DNA of 64,000 nucleotides, from assembly GCA_014529385.2 (NCBI GenBank), contig CM043942.1, positions 57,969,340 through 58,033,339 on the forward strand, written 5' to 3'. The stretch comes from Adiantum capillus-veneris (Eukaryota > Streptophyta > Polypodiopsida > Polypodiales > Pteridaceae). This document shows, piece by piece, positions 31,217-42,823 of the stretch. Position 1 is the first letter of the stretch, and each line of letters opens with the position of its first letter. The notes under the pieces are model-generated. The model saw nothing but the letters and a program-made list of their open reading frames with translations, was not told the DNA's origin and made no database searches. The translations under genes and the position numbers were made by a program.

Positions 31217-33587
31217 TGATAGCCGTTTTTTGGCTTTCCATAGTGGCCATAGTAAGCTACCTCACCCTATCAAATCACTCAAACACTATGGCTATCCCTA
31301 CCATTTCACTATATATAGGCGTGTGTGAGTTAGGGAACTTTCCCCATATTTTCTTTAAAACCCTCAGCTAGCTAGTCACTGGGCTAGTTGAGCCAAAAAA
31401 AAAATAAAAAGTAAAAATTATAAGTATATAATGGACCATTTGTGTGTAAATATTTCATTGTATATAAGGCCTAAATAAAAGGATTTTTCATAATTATTGT
31501 GGTATTTATTTAAATATTTCTACCTATGGTGTGTTATTTATGCTATGTACATTGACTCACCATTACCATATTTTTTCTTATCATTTTACATACTCTTTAT
31601 TCCATATAAAAAGAATTTCATGCAAGCTTCTCTTATTTTTGGTGTAACTCCATCCCAACAAAAATCCAAAAAAACTAGTTCTATTTATGTGTATATTTTT
31701 TTCACTATTGTGATTTTTTCCTTCCTACATATATTCTCTATTACTCTCATAAATTAGACCACCAAAAATATTCATCTTTTTATGGTAGACTTATAATGAG
31801 AGAGATTTATTTTGACCCCTTTATATTTTTCCACCTATATTATTTATATTTGACATGTACATATTTTTTAGACCCCTCAATATTTGATTTTCTTAGTTGT
31901 ACTATTCACTTATATCATGATCTCAACAATATCTTCAATTATATACCTACCAAATAAGGTCAAGGGTAGGTGGCATGCATACATGCACTATGGAGGGCTC
32001 ACTCTTGGAGGTATTCAAAAGAATCATCCAAAGAAGGACCCCACAAGGACTTTGTGCAGTGGAAAAAAACGGTCGGTTTTGCTGAATTTTTAAAGTTCAC
32101 TTGCTCTCCGAATTTGAAAAGGTGATACAAACAAAAGTTGTAGCTCGTGGGCTGAACTTTTGCCTCAAATGTTTTCATATTTTTTTGAGCTATGAGCTGT
32201 GAGCTATGATTTTATTAGTGGACCCCAATTTTCCCATGTTATGCAGCCACACTCTCTCTTCCACTTTATCATTTTCCTCTTTCACACAGACTTCTCCACT
32301 CATCATCCCCACCTCTCTCACCCCTCCTCTCTGCACCCTACTCACCTTCTCCTCAACTTTGAAGAATAAGAGAAACCATGGTGAACTCATACCTCCCACA
32401 CACAATTCCATTCCAAAATTGACCACCTAGTCTCATTTTTCCTCCTCCAATTTGCCCATATCTATCAAAAAAACCACAAAATTCAGCCTCTTCTCTTAAA
32501 AGACAGCATCATGGTGGTTGATTACTCAGCTTCAATTACCTTGTCTCTCAAGGAAGGTCAAGAGTGGAGAGAAAATGTATCGTCAAAGCTAGTGGACCGT
32601 CAACAAGCGTCAAAATTGACCCTACTCAAGACACTTGGAGCATCAACCTTGTAAGAAATCCACCTTTTCTTACCTCTTAAGAGTTTTTCTTCCTTATTTG
32701 TATCCTACATGGATACTCCCATTGTAAATATCCAATTCCATTTGTAAATTAATACTAACTCTACTAACACTAACCCACTATGAAAAGTCCTATCACCTCC
32801 ATTTCTCTCCTCTCTCTTTCCCCACCAACTTCTTGATAATTCCAAGCAAAAGAAATTAGATAAATTGCTGAAAATCTAACCCAACCATGGTTAGAGGAGT
32901 AACCCTAGCCTTCAAAATTGCTATAAAAGGAGGGTGTAGCTAGCACAAAAAGGGGGAGCCATAAGCAAGAGCACTATGCTATAGCTTGAGAAGCCAAGCT
33001 CAACCTCTCTAGAAGGAGCTCTTGAGTGGAAGCTCATTGTCTTATGCATGTGCATGTGTTGTAATAGGGGATTAGCAAGGGAACTCTATGCCATTGTAAG
33101 AGAGAGAGTGATCATTCAATTGAGAGTAGAAAATCTATCATTTCTCCTACTAGTGTAAGCCCAACATTCGCTGAATCAAGGAGGGTGGATTTGGACTAAG
33201 CTTGGATACTTTGTCTCCCTTCCAACGTGAAGTAATGGACAACAATGATGCGTAAGTGTCTTGGTGTTTTTTGTTAAGTTCTTGATAGCTTGTCTCTGGT
33301 GTTGTCATCAATCTAGCCATAAATCCCACATACTGTAAGAGGGCGACAGGGTGGAGAGGACTCCCCTCGCCTTAAGACAGTGATTGGAGTGGCTTTTCTT
33401 GTGATGTGTTGTGGTGAAATTTACGCAAGCTATGTTGAACAAATACTAATCTCACTTTGATTTGTCATGACAGATTTGTAAGAAGGTATTAATGCAACAA
33501 GCACCCCCTCCCCCTTTCTCTCTCTTTCTTAAATATATAGTTGTGTTTGCTTGATCATTGCCGATACGTTTCAAAGCAGCCCGAGCA

Positions 33588-33663
<76 letters not shown>

Positions 33664-33838
33664 ACGCGTCCTAGTTCACATCCAAAACAAGGTGGTGCCC
33701 CAAATTTGTGTAGGGTTAGGTTGCGGGTTTGTGTGTGTGTTTGTTGTTTTTTTCGAACCCCAACCCAATTGAGCAGCACAGGAGCCTTGAAGGGTGTCTA
33801 GAGGTTGCTCTTCTTGTTGCCCGCCCCGGACCGCTTCA
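31217..33838 (+). mobile_element. G2 5' LTR
   Basis: It starts TGATAGCCG and ends ACCGCTTCA just before the PBS, about 2.6 kb. Features are a TATAAAAG box (32922-32929), a CT microsatellite (33590-33661) and the conserved tail from 'CGTCCTAGTTCAC' to 'AAGGTGGTGCCCC'. The 86-aa frame at 31497-31757 recurs in the 3' LTR (41088-41348) because these are LTR copies, not because it is a gene. Confidence 0.93.
33590..33661. repeat. (CT)~36 in G2 LTR tail
   Basis: A perfect CT run upstream of the conserved LTR tail, at the same relative place as in G1. Confidence 0.95.
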
Positions 33839-33841
33839 AAT

Positions 33842-33859
33842 TGGTGCCCCCACTGAGGA
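33842..33859 (+). other. G2 primer-binding site
   Basis: TGGTGCCCCCACTGAGGA, 3 nt after the LTR end. It is identical to the M PBS and nearly identical to that of G1. Confidence 0.8.
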
Positions 33860-33915
33860 ACAGGCTTGTGTATGTTTTGTGAAGACTCAACCTTTAGCAT
33901 AATCAAGTAGCTTGC

Positions 33916-34128
33916 ATGAATCGCAAGAATTTGTATGATCCCTTCATTCCCATTGCAAGGCAAAAGGTACACATAATTGTTAGTACTAAGTTGCAATTCC
34001 AGCGAGTAATTCGTAGAATTTTAGGTCCTCTTAGGTTAGCCGAGATAAACACTTCGGTAAATCCTTTTATTTTGCCTCTCATTAGGTACGATATTAGCTT
34101 GGACGTCTATATTTTTGTGTTATTTTAA
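33916..34128 (+). CDS. small leader protein, type A (70 aa), G2
   Basis: An ATG-started ORF 57 nt after the PBS. It aligns end to end with G1 13184-13396: MN.(K/R).LY.PF at the start, KL.FQ, GP.RLAEIN, NPFILPLIRYD and LDV.IFVL at the end. It is also more distantly related to the type B ORF that follows. The function is unknown and no domain is recognised. Its intact frame in an element whose pol has several breaks may mean selection until recently, or chance given its short length. Confidence 0.7.
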   Translation: MNRKNLYDPFIPIARQKVHIIVSTKLQFQRVIRRILGPLRLAEINTSVNPFILPLIRYDISLDVYIFVLF

Positions 34129-34149
34129 GCATTAGGACATGCATAGGCC

Positions 34150-34368
34150 ATGGATAATGGCCCAGGAATAGAGGTTTTTCCCTTTCATTTTACTCCACAC
34201 ATTAGAATAAACGTTGCAATTAGTAGAAAGATCCATTTTCAACAACGAATAGTGTTCATGTTTGGTGCCCAAAGAGTAGGAGAAATTCTTGCATCACCAA
34301 ACCCTGTCATTCTACCTCTCATCAACTACCACACTTCTTTTGATGTACATGTGTTCATTTTATTTTAA
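34150..34368 (+). CDS. small leader protein, type B (72 aa), G2
   Basis: An ATG-started ORF 21 nt after type A. It has RKIHFQQR, GAQRVGEIL, NPVILPLINY and FDVHVFILF at the C-terminus. It matches G1 12965-13174 and the G3 remnant at 44242-44307. Types A and B share the spacing K.xFQ, then G..R..EI, then P.ILPLI.Y, then DV..F.L, so they are tandem paralogues. Confidence 0.7.
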   Translation: MDNGPGIEVFPFHFTPHIRINVAISRKIHFQQRIVFMFGAQRVGEILASPNPVILPLINYHTSFDVHVFILF

Positions 34369-34468
34369 AATGAAGTGCAACCCAGCAAAATAGTGTGTAT
34401 GTTTTTTTTTCTTTGTCCAAGTTGTTACAAGAAACCAAAAAACGATCATTTGTTCTAACTGGGAATGT

Positions 34469-34948
34469 GTGTGCAGTGAAAGTTCAATCCTTAGAGATCT
34501 AGCTCTATTACCAATTGAGTTGCAAGAGCAAGTAGTAAGGCGTCTCTCTCATAACAAGAGGGTGGTGAAGTTAAGACGGAAGGTCCTACGCGTGGATTCC
34601 ATTTTCCTCTTGTTGTTGGGCACTAAGGAAGACCGCGCATTCATCCAACTAGTGTGTGCCCTAAGATTGGTAAATAGAGTGAAATTTGGCGTTTGGCGAG
34701 TGCATTTCACCATTGAGGAAGACTCTTCAGGAAACTTGCGGCCAGAGTTCATGCTTCATAGACTCACATTTGGTGAATTTTTCCCTCATTTGCGTCTTAT
34801 TAATAGTCTTCCTTTCGCTTTCAACAAAGGAGATAGGGAGCTATTTAGAGCTTGTCTTAATAAAGAGATCATAGAGAAGATTGCAAATTTGTATAAATTC
34901 TCATCCTTCTCTACCTTCTATGACACTTTGTTCATAGAGACATTGTAA
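34469..34948 (+). CDS. G2 leader ORF C1, unknown protein (~160 aa)
   Basis: The open frame lacks an obvious ATG: the first in-frame start-like codon is GTG, preceded by a splice-acceptor-like TGTGTGCAG. It contains LPIELQEQVVRRL, a TKEDRAFIQLVCAL block, RLTFGEFFPHL and LINSLPFAFN. It is a paralogue of the next ORF (C2), sharing blocks in the same order (VVRRL / IVRRL; VFIQTACAL; LSFEEFQPFL; INSLPF). The start resembles F-box-like 'L..E....I..RL' helices, but that is only suggestive. It lies between the small A/B ORFs and gag. I do not recognise the family. Confidence 0.55.
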   Translation: MCSESSILRDLALLPIELQEQVVRRLSHNKRVVKLRRKVLRVDSIFLLLLGTKEDRAFIQLVCALRLVNRVKFGVWRVHFTIEEDSSGNLRPEFMLHRLTFGEFFPHLRLINSLPFAFNKGDRELFRACLNKEIIEKIANLYKFSSFSTFYDTLFIETL

Positions 34949-34994
34949 ATCTCTTTATGCTTTTGAATGATTTAACCATAATCCTAAGGAGTTT

Positions 34995-35369
34995 TTGTCC
35001 AGGAATTTTGTAGCACAAGTGGAGTCTTTAAATCTTGCAAACTTGATTGGACTTGATGAGGATGTTCTTTATGAAATTGTGAGAAGGTTGCCTCACTCCG
35101 ACTGTGTGGAACTCGAAGGAAAGGAGCTCCTAGTCAATTGCTACTTTCTCACGGCCTTCGACGAGCATGAAGATCTAGTTTTTATACAAACCGCTTGTGC
35201 GTTGGGAATTGTAGAGCAAGTGCAATTTATCACTTGGGACGTGGTTGCTCTTTTGGATCCAGAAAATGAAGTTCTAGAGATTTCTGTTTATCGCCTTAGC
35301 TTTGAAGAATTTCAACCCTTCTTAGAGCTCATCAATAGTCTACCTTTTTGTTTTGATCAAACAAATTGA
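34995..35369 (+). CDS. G2 leader ORF C2, paralogue of C1 (~120 aa)
   Basis: Blocks DVLYEIVRRLPH, LVFIQTACALG, VYRLSFEEFQPFLELI and NSLPFCFDQ parallel C1. There is no ATG in this frame. A GT-AG interval (34945-35002, 58 nt) would join the end of C1 to C2 in frame, which could give a two-domain protein. Fifty-eight nucleotides is short for a plant intron, so this is only an idea. The frame ends 133 nt before the gag ATG. Confidence 0.5.
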   Translation: MSRNFVAQVESLNLANLIGLDEDVLYEIVRRLPHSDCVELEGKELLVNCYFLTAFDEHEDLVFIQTACALGIVEQVQFITWDVVALLDPENEVLEISVYRLSFEEFQPFLELINSLPFCFDQTN

Positions 35370-35502
35370 GACCTTATTGAAGCTTGGATAGCTGAAGAAG
35401 AAAACCTAGAGTGGTATTTTCTTACTTCTTCATTTGCAAGCGAGTGGTTCTAAATCTCTATTGTATCCCTTATCGTAACTCGTGTTGTAATCTTTCATAA
35501 TA

Positions 35503-38500
35503 ATGGAGAGCCAACGCCAAATGTCTGGATATCCTCTTTTCTTTGGAGAGCCTGGAGAGGATGCAGAATTATTTTTAGCAAATTTCAAGATGTCTTGCCA
35601 TATCAAGAGGATAGTAACTGATCAAGAACGTGTAAAAATGTTTGAGGTGGTCCTTAGGAAAGATGCTAGTACTTGGTTTGACTCTTTGCCTGAGGAAGTT
35701 AAGGGGAATTACACAGAAGTTTTGAATCGTTTTAAGAGATACTTCTTTGATCCCCAAAACACTCAAAAACTATGGCAAGACATTGTTTCTCATAAGCAAA
35801 AAGACTTAGATGACTACTACTTGTACAAGCAAGAGTTTCTACGTCTTTGGGCTCTATGGATACGAAATGTTGCTAACCCTAGTGATGGTGCAGAATTTTT
35901 AAAGAAGGAGAGGTTCATAGCCGGACTCTTTCCTGACCTTAAGGTAAAAGTTGAGGCGGGTGCACCTGCTACTTTTGATGCAGCGGAAACTAGGGCTACT
36001 GAGAAGTATAAGAAACTCAAGTGCTTAAGGGGAGAGGTTCCAATAGAAGTTCTTAGACCCAAAGGTAAGTCACAAGCATCAACATCTAGGGAGCTTCCTG
36101 AGGTAACGGCTGAAGTGATTGAGAAGTTAAATGAATCTTTAAGCAGCCTGTCAATTCACCTTGCACAAGCTGTAGGTCCAAAGGGACAAGCAAAGAAGTC
36201 AGAAGAGAGAGAGCCACGAACTAGGAGAGTCTTGCAATGTTGGAATTGCGGAGAGTCTGGACATGGGATGTATAATTGTCCTTGGCCCCGTGGAGAGCCA
36301 GGGAGACCTAACTTGAATTACCCAGTGATGAATACAAGAGAAGGAGCTGGTCAACAACCAAGGCTTCTACAAAGGCCAAATGGACCAAGACCACCTCCAC
36401 AAGGGGTAGAAGGAGTTCCACCTTTGCCAGATCCAAATGTGCATGTGGTAGAGGTGACAAATTCAAATGAGGTTGACATGGAAGCCAATGGCATTAAGCG
36501 TGGCCGAGGAAAAGGTAAAGAGAAAGTAGGAGTCACATCACAGAGTGACCATGGACAAGGCAAGAAGGCAAAGGAGACCAAGGAAGCTAAGAGGACTCGA
36601 CGTCGTATCAATCTCCAAGACTTCCCTCTTGGACATGGTATGGCTCCATACAACCTGTTGGAAGACATGCGAGGTAAGGGTCCTGATATCTCATGGCCTC
36701 AGTTTCTTGCATTATGCCCACAAGTTAGGAGGGATTTAACAAAGGCAGTTAGCACTAGGAGAAAGGTAAAAGAGAGTTTTCCTGTTGTAAAAATTGCACA
36801 AGCTGAAATGAATGAGGACATTACACCGGTGCTAGACTGTTACATCAAAGAAAGATTGGTTAGGAAAGGTCTAGTGGATGGGGGTGCACAAATTTGCATC
36901 ATGACAGAGAGACTCATGCAAAGACTAGGCATGCACATCTGGAGACACCTGAAATCAAAGTCAAGATGGCAAACAATAGCAAGGCTAGGTGTGTAGGCAT
37001 TTGTAAAAATGTCTTTGTAGAGGCCTTTGGCATTAAGAAAGCGGTGGATTTTTATGTTATGTCAACCAAGGGAAGTGGTTATCCATTTATCCTAGGAAGA
37101 CCATGGCTAATGAAAATGCGAGCTTTGAAGGATTGGGAGAGTGGGAAATTAATTTGCAGGAATGACAATCATAAGAAGGTTGTCTTTGACATGAAGGAGC
37201 AACACCAAGAGGAGCTCCATGAAGAATCATCTCAAAGTGAGACGGAAGAAGGTTGGACCGATAGCACTTTAGAAGAAGAAAGTAGCGGCAGCATTACTGA
37301 AGAGGAGTCTTCCATCGAAGTCATGGGGGTAAGGTTTAAGCCAAGCAACCAAGAGACCTCGTCAAGGCTTGGAGGAGGTAGGTCCTCAAGAGAACGAAGG
37401 TGTTCAAGATGAAGGGATGCTGGAAGGTATTCTATCAACAACACTTACAAAGGATGAAAGAGATGAGTTCAAATGTGTGCTAAGGAAATTTCCTAGGATT
37501 TTTGCTGAAGATTACACCGATGTGCGTGGAGTAGATGCTGTTCAACACAAAATTGAGTTGAAGCCAAAGGCCACACCCAAGGCTCAGAAGCTACGAAGGC
37601 TAGGAGTCATCAAGGAGCAGGCTTTACTCAAGGAGGTAAGAAAGCTTCTAGCAGCAGGTTTCATTTATCCAGTGGAGAATTCAGAGTGGGTCTCTCCCGT
37701 TGTTGTCACTCCTAAGAAAAATGAAAAGTGGAGGGTATGTGTGGATTACCATCCACTCAATGAGGCAACAAAAAGAGATCACTTTCCCCTCCCATTTCAG
37801 GATGAGATACTAAATGAGGTAGCTGGTCATGAGAAGTACATTGTGTGTGATGGCTACTCAGGCTACTTTCAAATAGGTATCGCATTGGAAGATCAGTTGA
37901 AAACAACCTTTATCACTCCTTGGGGTTGTTATGCTTTTAGAGTCATGCCATTTGGTCTGACAAATGCTCCTGCAACATTCCAACGTTTCATGAACATGGT
38001 GTTTCAAGCATTCTTTGGAAAGTCAATTAGGGTGTTCATTGATGATTTCTGCATTTATAGCTCAAAATCATTGCATCTACAAAGGGTAGAAGAAGGTTTA
38101 AAGAAGCTCTACGACATGGGAGGTCAACTCAACCCCGACAAGTGCCACATAGGTGAGGATGAAGTGATCTTGCTCGGTCACAAGGTTTCCTATAAAGGCA
38201 TTGAGGTGGATCCTTCAAAGGCAAAGGCTCTTATTGAGCTCCCATCACCGAAGAGTCTTAAGGAGGTCATCTCTTTCATTCATAAGGTGAAGTATATGTC
38301 ACGCTTCATTCACTTAGCCTCGGAGTTGCTTCATCCTTTGCAAAAGTTGACACAACAAGTATAATTTGCATGGTCTGATGAGCTTGAAGAGTATTTTTGT
38401 AACATTAAAGTCATTTTGTCAGAGCTACCAACACTCATGCCTCCTTGTTGGGAGTACACATTCTTTGTTAGCTCTAGTGTTGGAAGGGGAACAATTGGTG

Positions 38501-40779
38501 CCGTGTTGCTACAACAAGATCCCCACAGTACAAGGATGCAACCCATCTACTTTGCTAGTAGGGTCATGAATGCTTTGGAGAGAGACTACACAGAAGCAGA
38601 ACTCATGATGCTTTCTCTCATGTTTGCGGTGAGAAAGTTTAGATCCTACTTGCTCCCAAAACCTTTTGTAATCCTCACCGCAGAGAATTTGTTCCCTTGG
38701 GTGTCATCTCAAATCAATCTTAGTACTAGGATCTCAAAGTGGATTATGGATTTGCAAGAGTTTCAATACTCTTTCAAGGTAGAAGATAGTGTGCGTGCAC
38801 AATTGGCAGGGATTCTCACTTATAGGGTACATGAGAAGGAAATTAAGGTGCCTCAAGTAAAGACCCTACCATTGCCACCACCAAAAAGTATTCCCAATGC
38901 TTTTACCTTGTTCTTTGATGGAGCTTTTCGACGAGCCACAGGGAAAGCAGGGGGAGGGCTAGTGTTGCTCAACCCAAGTGGAGAGGTGGTCATGAAAGAG
39001 AAGGTCAATCTACCAGGTTCAACTAGCAACAATGAAGTAGAATACGACACACTACTTCATGGTTTGAAGATGTGCATTGGCCAAGGGATAAAACGTCTCA
39101 TGGTAAAGGGAGATGCACTTCTCATTGTTAAACAGATTTTAGGCATTTGGGCATGCAAGAATGGAATCTTAAGGACAAAAGTTCATGCCATTCGTAAGAT
39201 GTTTAATCAGTTTGAAGAAGTGCAACTATATCATATTCCGAGGAAACAAAATGAAGATGCCGATTTACTTGCACAACAAGCAGTTACATGTGTTGAGAGA
39301 GAAGTGCAGGTCATCATGGTGGCAGCAGCTGTCAAGCAACCGAGATACCAGGGATTGGAGTCATTGGCTCCCATTATCGGCTACATTTTGGAGGGTGAGT
39401 TTCCACAAGACTTCACGAAGGCTCAGAAGAGGAGACTCATGAAGAAGGCAAGTTTCTATCTCTTCCTAGAAGGCTCCCTCTATCAAAGAGGGAATGATCA
39501 AGTGTGCAGAAGAGTACCAACTATCGAGGAAATTCCAGCCATTCTAAAAGGTTTGCATGAAGAGGCATGTGGTGGTCATTTTGCCCAAGAATCAACTGTG
39601 AAGAAGATTTTGCTTGCGGGGTATGTTTGGCCAAGCTTGCATGTGGATGTTCAACATTGGTGTAAAAGCTGTCACAATTGTCAGATAAATGGAAATAGAA
39701 GGTTAGTGCATGGCCCGAGGCAAATAGTGCTTGCAAATGGACCCTTTGAAAAGTGGGGCATTGATGCTATGGGTCCTCTGCCTAGGACAAAAAATGGTAA
39801 ACTCTACATTCTAGTGGCTGTAGACTATATGACTAGGTGGGTGGAAGCTCAAAGTGTGGCAAGAGTGAATGAGAGGACAGTTAGCAAGTTTGTGTACAAT
39901 CACATTTGTTGCAGATTTGGCACACCTTTGGAGATTGTTTCTGATAATGGTCCAGGGTTTAGGAAGGGCTTGCTCACAGAAGTTTGTGAAGAGCTTCACA
40001 TTCTACATCGTCATAGCACACCATACTACCCACAGTCAAATGGTTTGGTGGAGAAGGCTAATGGTGTCATTGCACGAATCATTAGAAAGATGGTGCAAAA
40101 CAAGACAAAATTATGGGATGACTTCTTGGATGGTGCCTTGTGGGCATATTGAACCACATATAGGGAAGCCACGGAGTTCACACCATTTCACTTGGTCTAT
40201 GGTCAAGAGGCTTTGCAGCCTATCGAGCTCAACATTCCAACAATGCGACTTCATGGCAAAGGAGCACAAGATGATCAAGAGGTATGGATGGATCGACTTC
40301 TTACATTAGTGGAGCTTGAGTGGAAAAGAGAAGCAGCATATGAGTGCTACAAGCGGAAAGCCACACAAGCGAAAGAAACGCACGACAAGAAACTGAAGGA
40401 CAAAGGCATCAAGGAAGGAGAGCTTGTGCTAAGGTATGACAATCGACTTGACAATCGTTTTGATGCCAAGTTTGAAACTAGATGGCAAGGGCCATACATA
40501 GTCAAGAAGGCTTTCAATTCTAGTTACTATCAGCTTATGGACTTGAATGGTAAAGAGCACTCCAGGAAGGTAAACGGGTATCGCTTGAAGCCCTATTTGA
40601 GTCTCCTTCTACCAAAGGATCTACCAAAGATCTGTCCAAAGGCCACTCTCTCATGTAAGTATTGTTACATGAAGCATGAGTGTAACTCCAGCCAAAATTC
40701 TGAGGGGCCAAACAATGAAAATCTCGTCAAGGACTCTGAAGCACTCTCTTTCGAAAAGATGCTCTATGATGGTACATGA
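35503..40779 (+). pseudogene. G2 gag-pol (Tat-like, dual RNase H, broken)
   Basis: Gag starts at an ATG (MESQRQMSGYPLFF) and includes the zinc knuckle CWNCGESGHGMYNCP. The retropepsin motif reads VDGGAQICIM. A frameshift near 36,930 moves protease into the frame ending at 37,412, and another near 37,400 leads into RT. RT is otherwise complete (CDGYSGYF, FIDDFCIYS) and ends at an in-frame TAA (38362-38364). The first RNase H has Ser for the catalytic Asp. The second RNase H keeps FDGAF, GDALLIV and NEDADLLA. Integrase has the HHCC finger, GIDAMGPL, VSDNGPGF and NGLVEKANG, then a TGA at 40150-40152 after ALWAY where G1 has Arg. The rest (40153-40779) stays open and includes the GPY-like module WQGPYIV. 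Confidence 0.93.
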
Positions 40780-40794
40780 ATATACCATCATCCT

Positions 40795-40807
40795 GGGGGA
40801 GGGCTAA
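40795..40807 (+). other. G2 polypurine tract
   Basis: GGGGGAGGGCTAA lies immediately before the 3' LTR start TGATAGCCG. Confidence 0.75.
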
Positions 40808-41966
40808 TGATAGCCGTTTTTTGGCTTTCCATAGTGGCCATAGTAAGCTACCTCACCCTATCAAATCACTCAAACACTATGGCTATCCCTACCATTTCAC
40901 TATATATAGGCGTATGTGAGTTAGGGAACTTTCCCCATATTTTCTTTAAAACCCTCACCTAGCTAGTCATTGGGCTAGTTGAGCCAAAAAAAATAAAAAT
41001 AATAAAAATTATAAGTATATTATGGCCCATTTGTGTGTAAATATTTCATCGTATATAGGGCCTAAATAAAAGGATTTTTCATAATTATTGTGGTATTTAT
41101 TTAAATATTTCTACCTATGGTGTGTTATTTATGCTATGTACATTGACTCACCATTACCATATTTTTTCTTATCATTTTACATACTCTTTATTCCATATAA
41201 AAAGAATTTCATGCAAGCTTCTCTTATTTTTGGTGTAACTCCATCCCAACAAAAATCCAAAAAAACTAGTTCTATTTATGTGTATATTTTTTTCACTATT
41301 GTGATTTTTTCCTTCCTACATATATTCTCTATTACTCTCATAAATTAGACCACCAAAAATATTCATCTTTTTATGGTAGACTAATAATGAGAGAGATTTA
41401 TTTTGACCCCTTTATATTTTTCCACCCATATTATTTATATTTGACATGTACATATTTTTTAGACCCCTCAATATTTGATTTTCTTAGTTGTACTATTCAC
41501 TTATATCATGATCTCAACAATATCTTCAATTATAGACCTACCAAATAAGGTCAAGGGTAGGTGGCATGCATACATGCACTATGGAGGGCTCACTCTTGGA
41601 GGTATTCAAAAGAATCATCCAAAGAAGGACCCCACAAGGACCTTGTGCAGTGGAAAAAAACGGTCGGTTTTGCTGAATTTTTAAAGTTCACTTGCTCTCC
41701 GAATTTGAAAAGGTGATACAAACAAAAGTTGTAGCTCGTGGGTTGAACTTTTGCCTCAAATTTTTTCATATTTTTTTGAGCTACGAGCTGTGAGCTATGA
41801 TTTTATTAGTGGACCCCAATTTTCCCATGTTATGCAGCCACACTCTCTCTTCCACTTTATCATTTTCCTCTTTCACACACACTTCTCCACTCATCATCCC
41901 CACCTCTCTCTGCACCCTACTCACCTTTTCCTCAACCTTGAAGAATAAGAGAAACCATGGTGAACT
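40808..41966 (+). mobile_element. G2 3' LTR, 5' 1159 bp only
   Basis: It matches 31217-32388 of the 5' LTR closely, then stops at GGTGAACT where Copia B begins (TGTTAGG). The rest of the LTR is not found after Copia B. Confidence 0.93.
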
Positions 41967-42763
41967 TGTTAGGAAATAAGACGTAGCTAAATAGATAATT
42001 GAGTAGATTACTTAATGGAGAGAGACAGATTTATATACACGAGATTATAGAGTAGAGAGAGAGAGAGTACACACGATATACGTGGTTCACCCAATGTGGG
42101 CTACGTCCATGGGAAAGCAGCCACTCAATGGCTTTAGAACTTCAAAACAAGAAGTAGTTTACAAAGGGATTATACCCTTAATGGAGCTCCCGCCTTGCTT
42201 CACTCTCACCACCTCACACTCACCTTGTTGCATCAACTTCACACTATGAAATGTGTGTAGAAATGGCCTCCTTTTATAGGCCAAAAGGGCTGCCCTCTCT
42301 TATGAGAGACAGCCATGTGTAGCCGCCCTTGTGCGAATAAGTCCAAATCGGACCCTCCAATCCGCCCATGTGTGGCCGCCCTTGAGAAGACAAGTCCGCT
42401 TTTGAATTCGGCCACCGGCCATTGACTTCCAACCACCGGCCACGGGCCATTGACTACCGGCCACCGGCCATCGGCCATTGACTACCGGCCACCGGCCAAC
42501 CGACCGGTTGTTTTCCAACCACTTTCCGGCCGCCGTCCGGCCATAATATTCCGGCGAAAAAGAATATTCCGGCAAAAAAAAGTCTCGGGGGCCTCCGTCC
42601 CTGAGGCCTTTAAAGTTGCCCCTGATTCTTGTCCGTGATAATTTTGGTTTCCGGTGAGTGATTTTCCTTCACGCACGATGCCTTCTCCTCATAATGGGGG
42701 CCTTACAAATGTGCGTTTCTACCACAGAAAATTACAAAGGTAAATCAGGCTCCATACTTAACA
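41967..42763 (-). mobile_element. Copia B 3' LTR
   Basis: 797 bp. On the plus strand it begins TGTTAGG and ends TTAACA; on the minus strand it begins TGTTAAG after the PPT GTGGGAGAT. It contains GC-rich GGCCACCGGCCATTGAC tandem units. Confidence 0.9.
42411..42510. repeat. ~20-29-bp GC-rich tandem units in Copia LTR
   Basis: GGCCACCGGCCATTGACTACC and variants recur four to five times. The Copia A LTR has fewer units (24926-24961). Confidence 0.8.
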
Positions 42764-42823
42764 ATCTCCCACTTGGAGACTGATCTCCAAACCAACCCTG
42801 TGACTGCTTTCCATTCTGGCTTC

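Larger units (their letters stand above)
31217..41966 (+). mobile_element. Ty3/gypsy element G2 (Tat-like), 3' LTR interrupted
   Basis: Order: 5' LTR (31217-33838), PBS, four small ORFs, gag-pol pseudogene (35503-40779), PPT and the first 1159 bp of the 3' LTR (40808-41966). Copia B inserted there and the rest of the LTR is absent. The two LTR copies differ at roughly 15-20 positions plus a 12-bp indel by eye. G2 is a sister family to G1 rather than a copy: the proteins align throughout but the LTRs do not. Confidence 0.93.

Noticed and set aside
31497-31757. 86-aa hydrophobic ORF repeated identically at 41088-41348
   Set aside because: Both lie in the G2 LTRs; identity is due to LTR duplication, and the region is AT-rich and non-coding in character.
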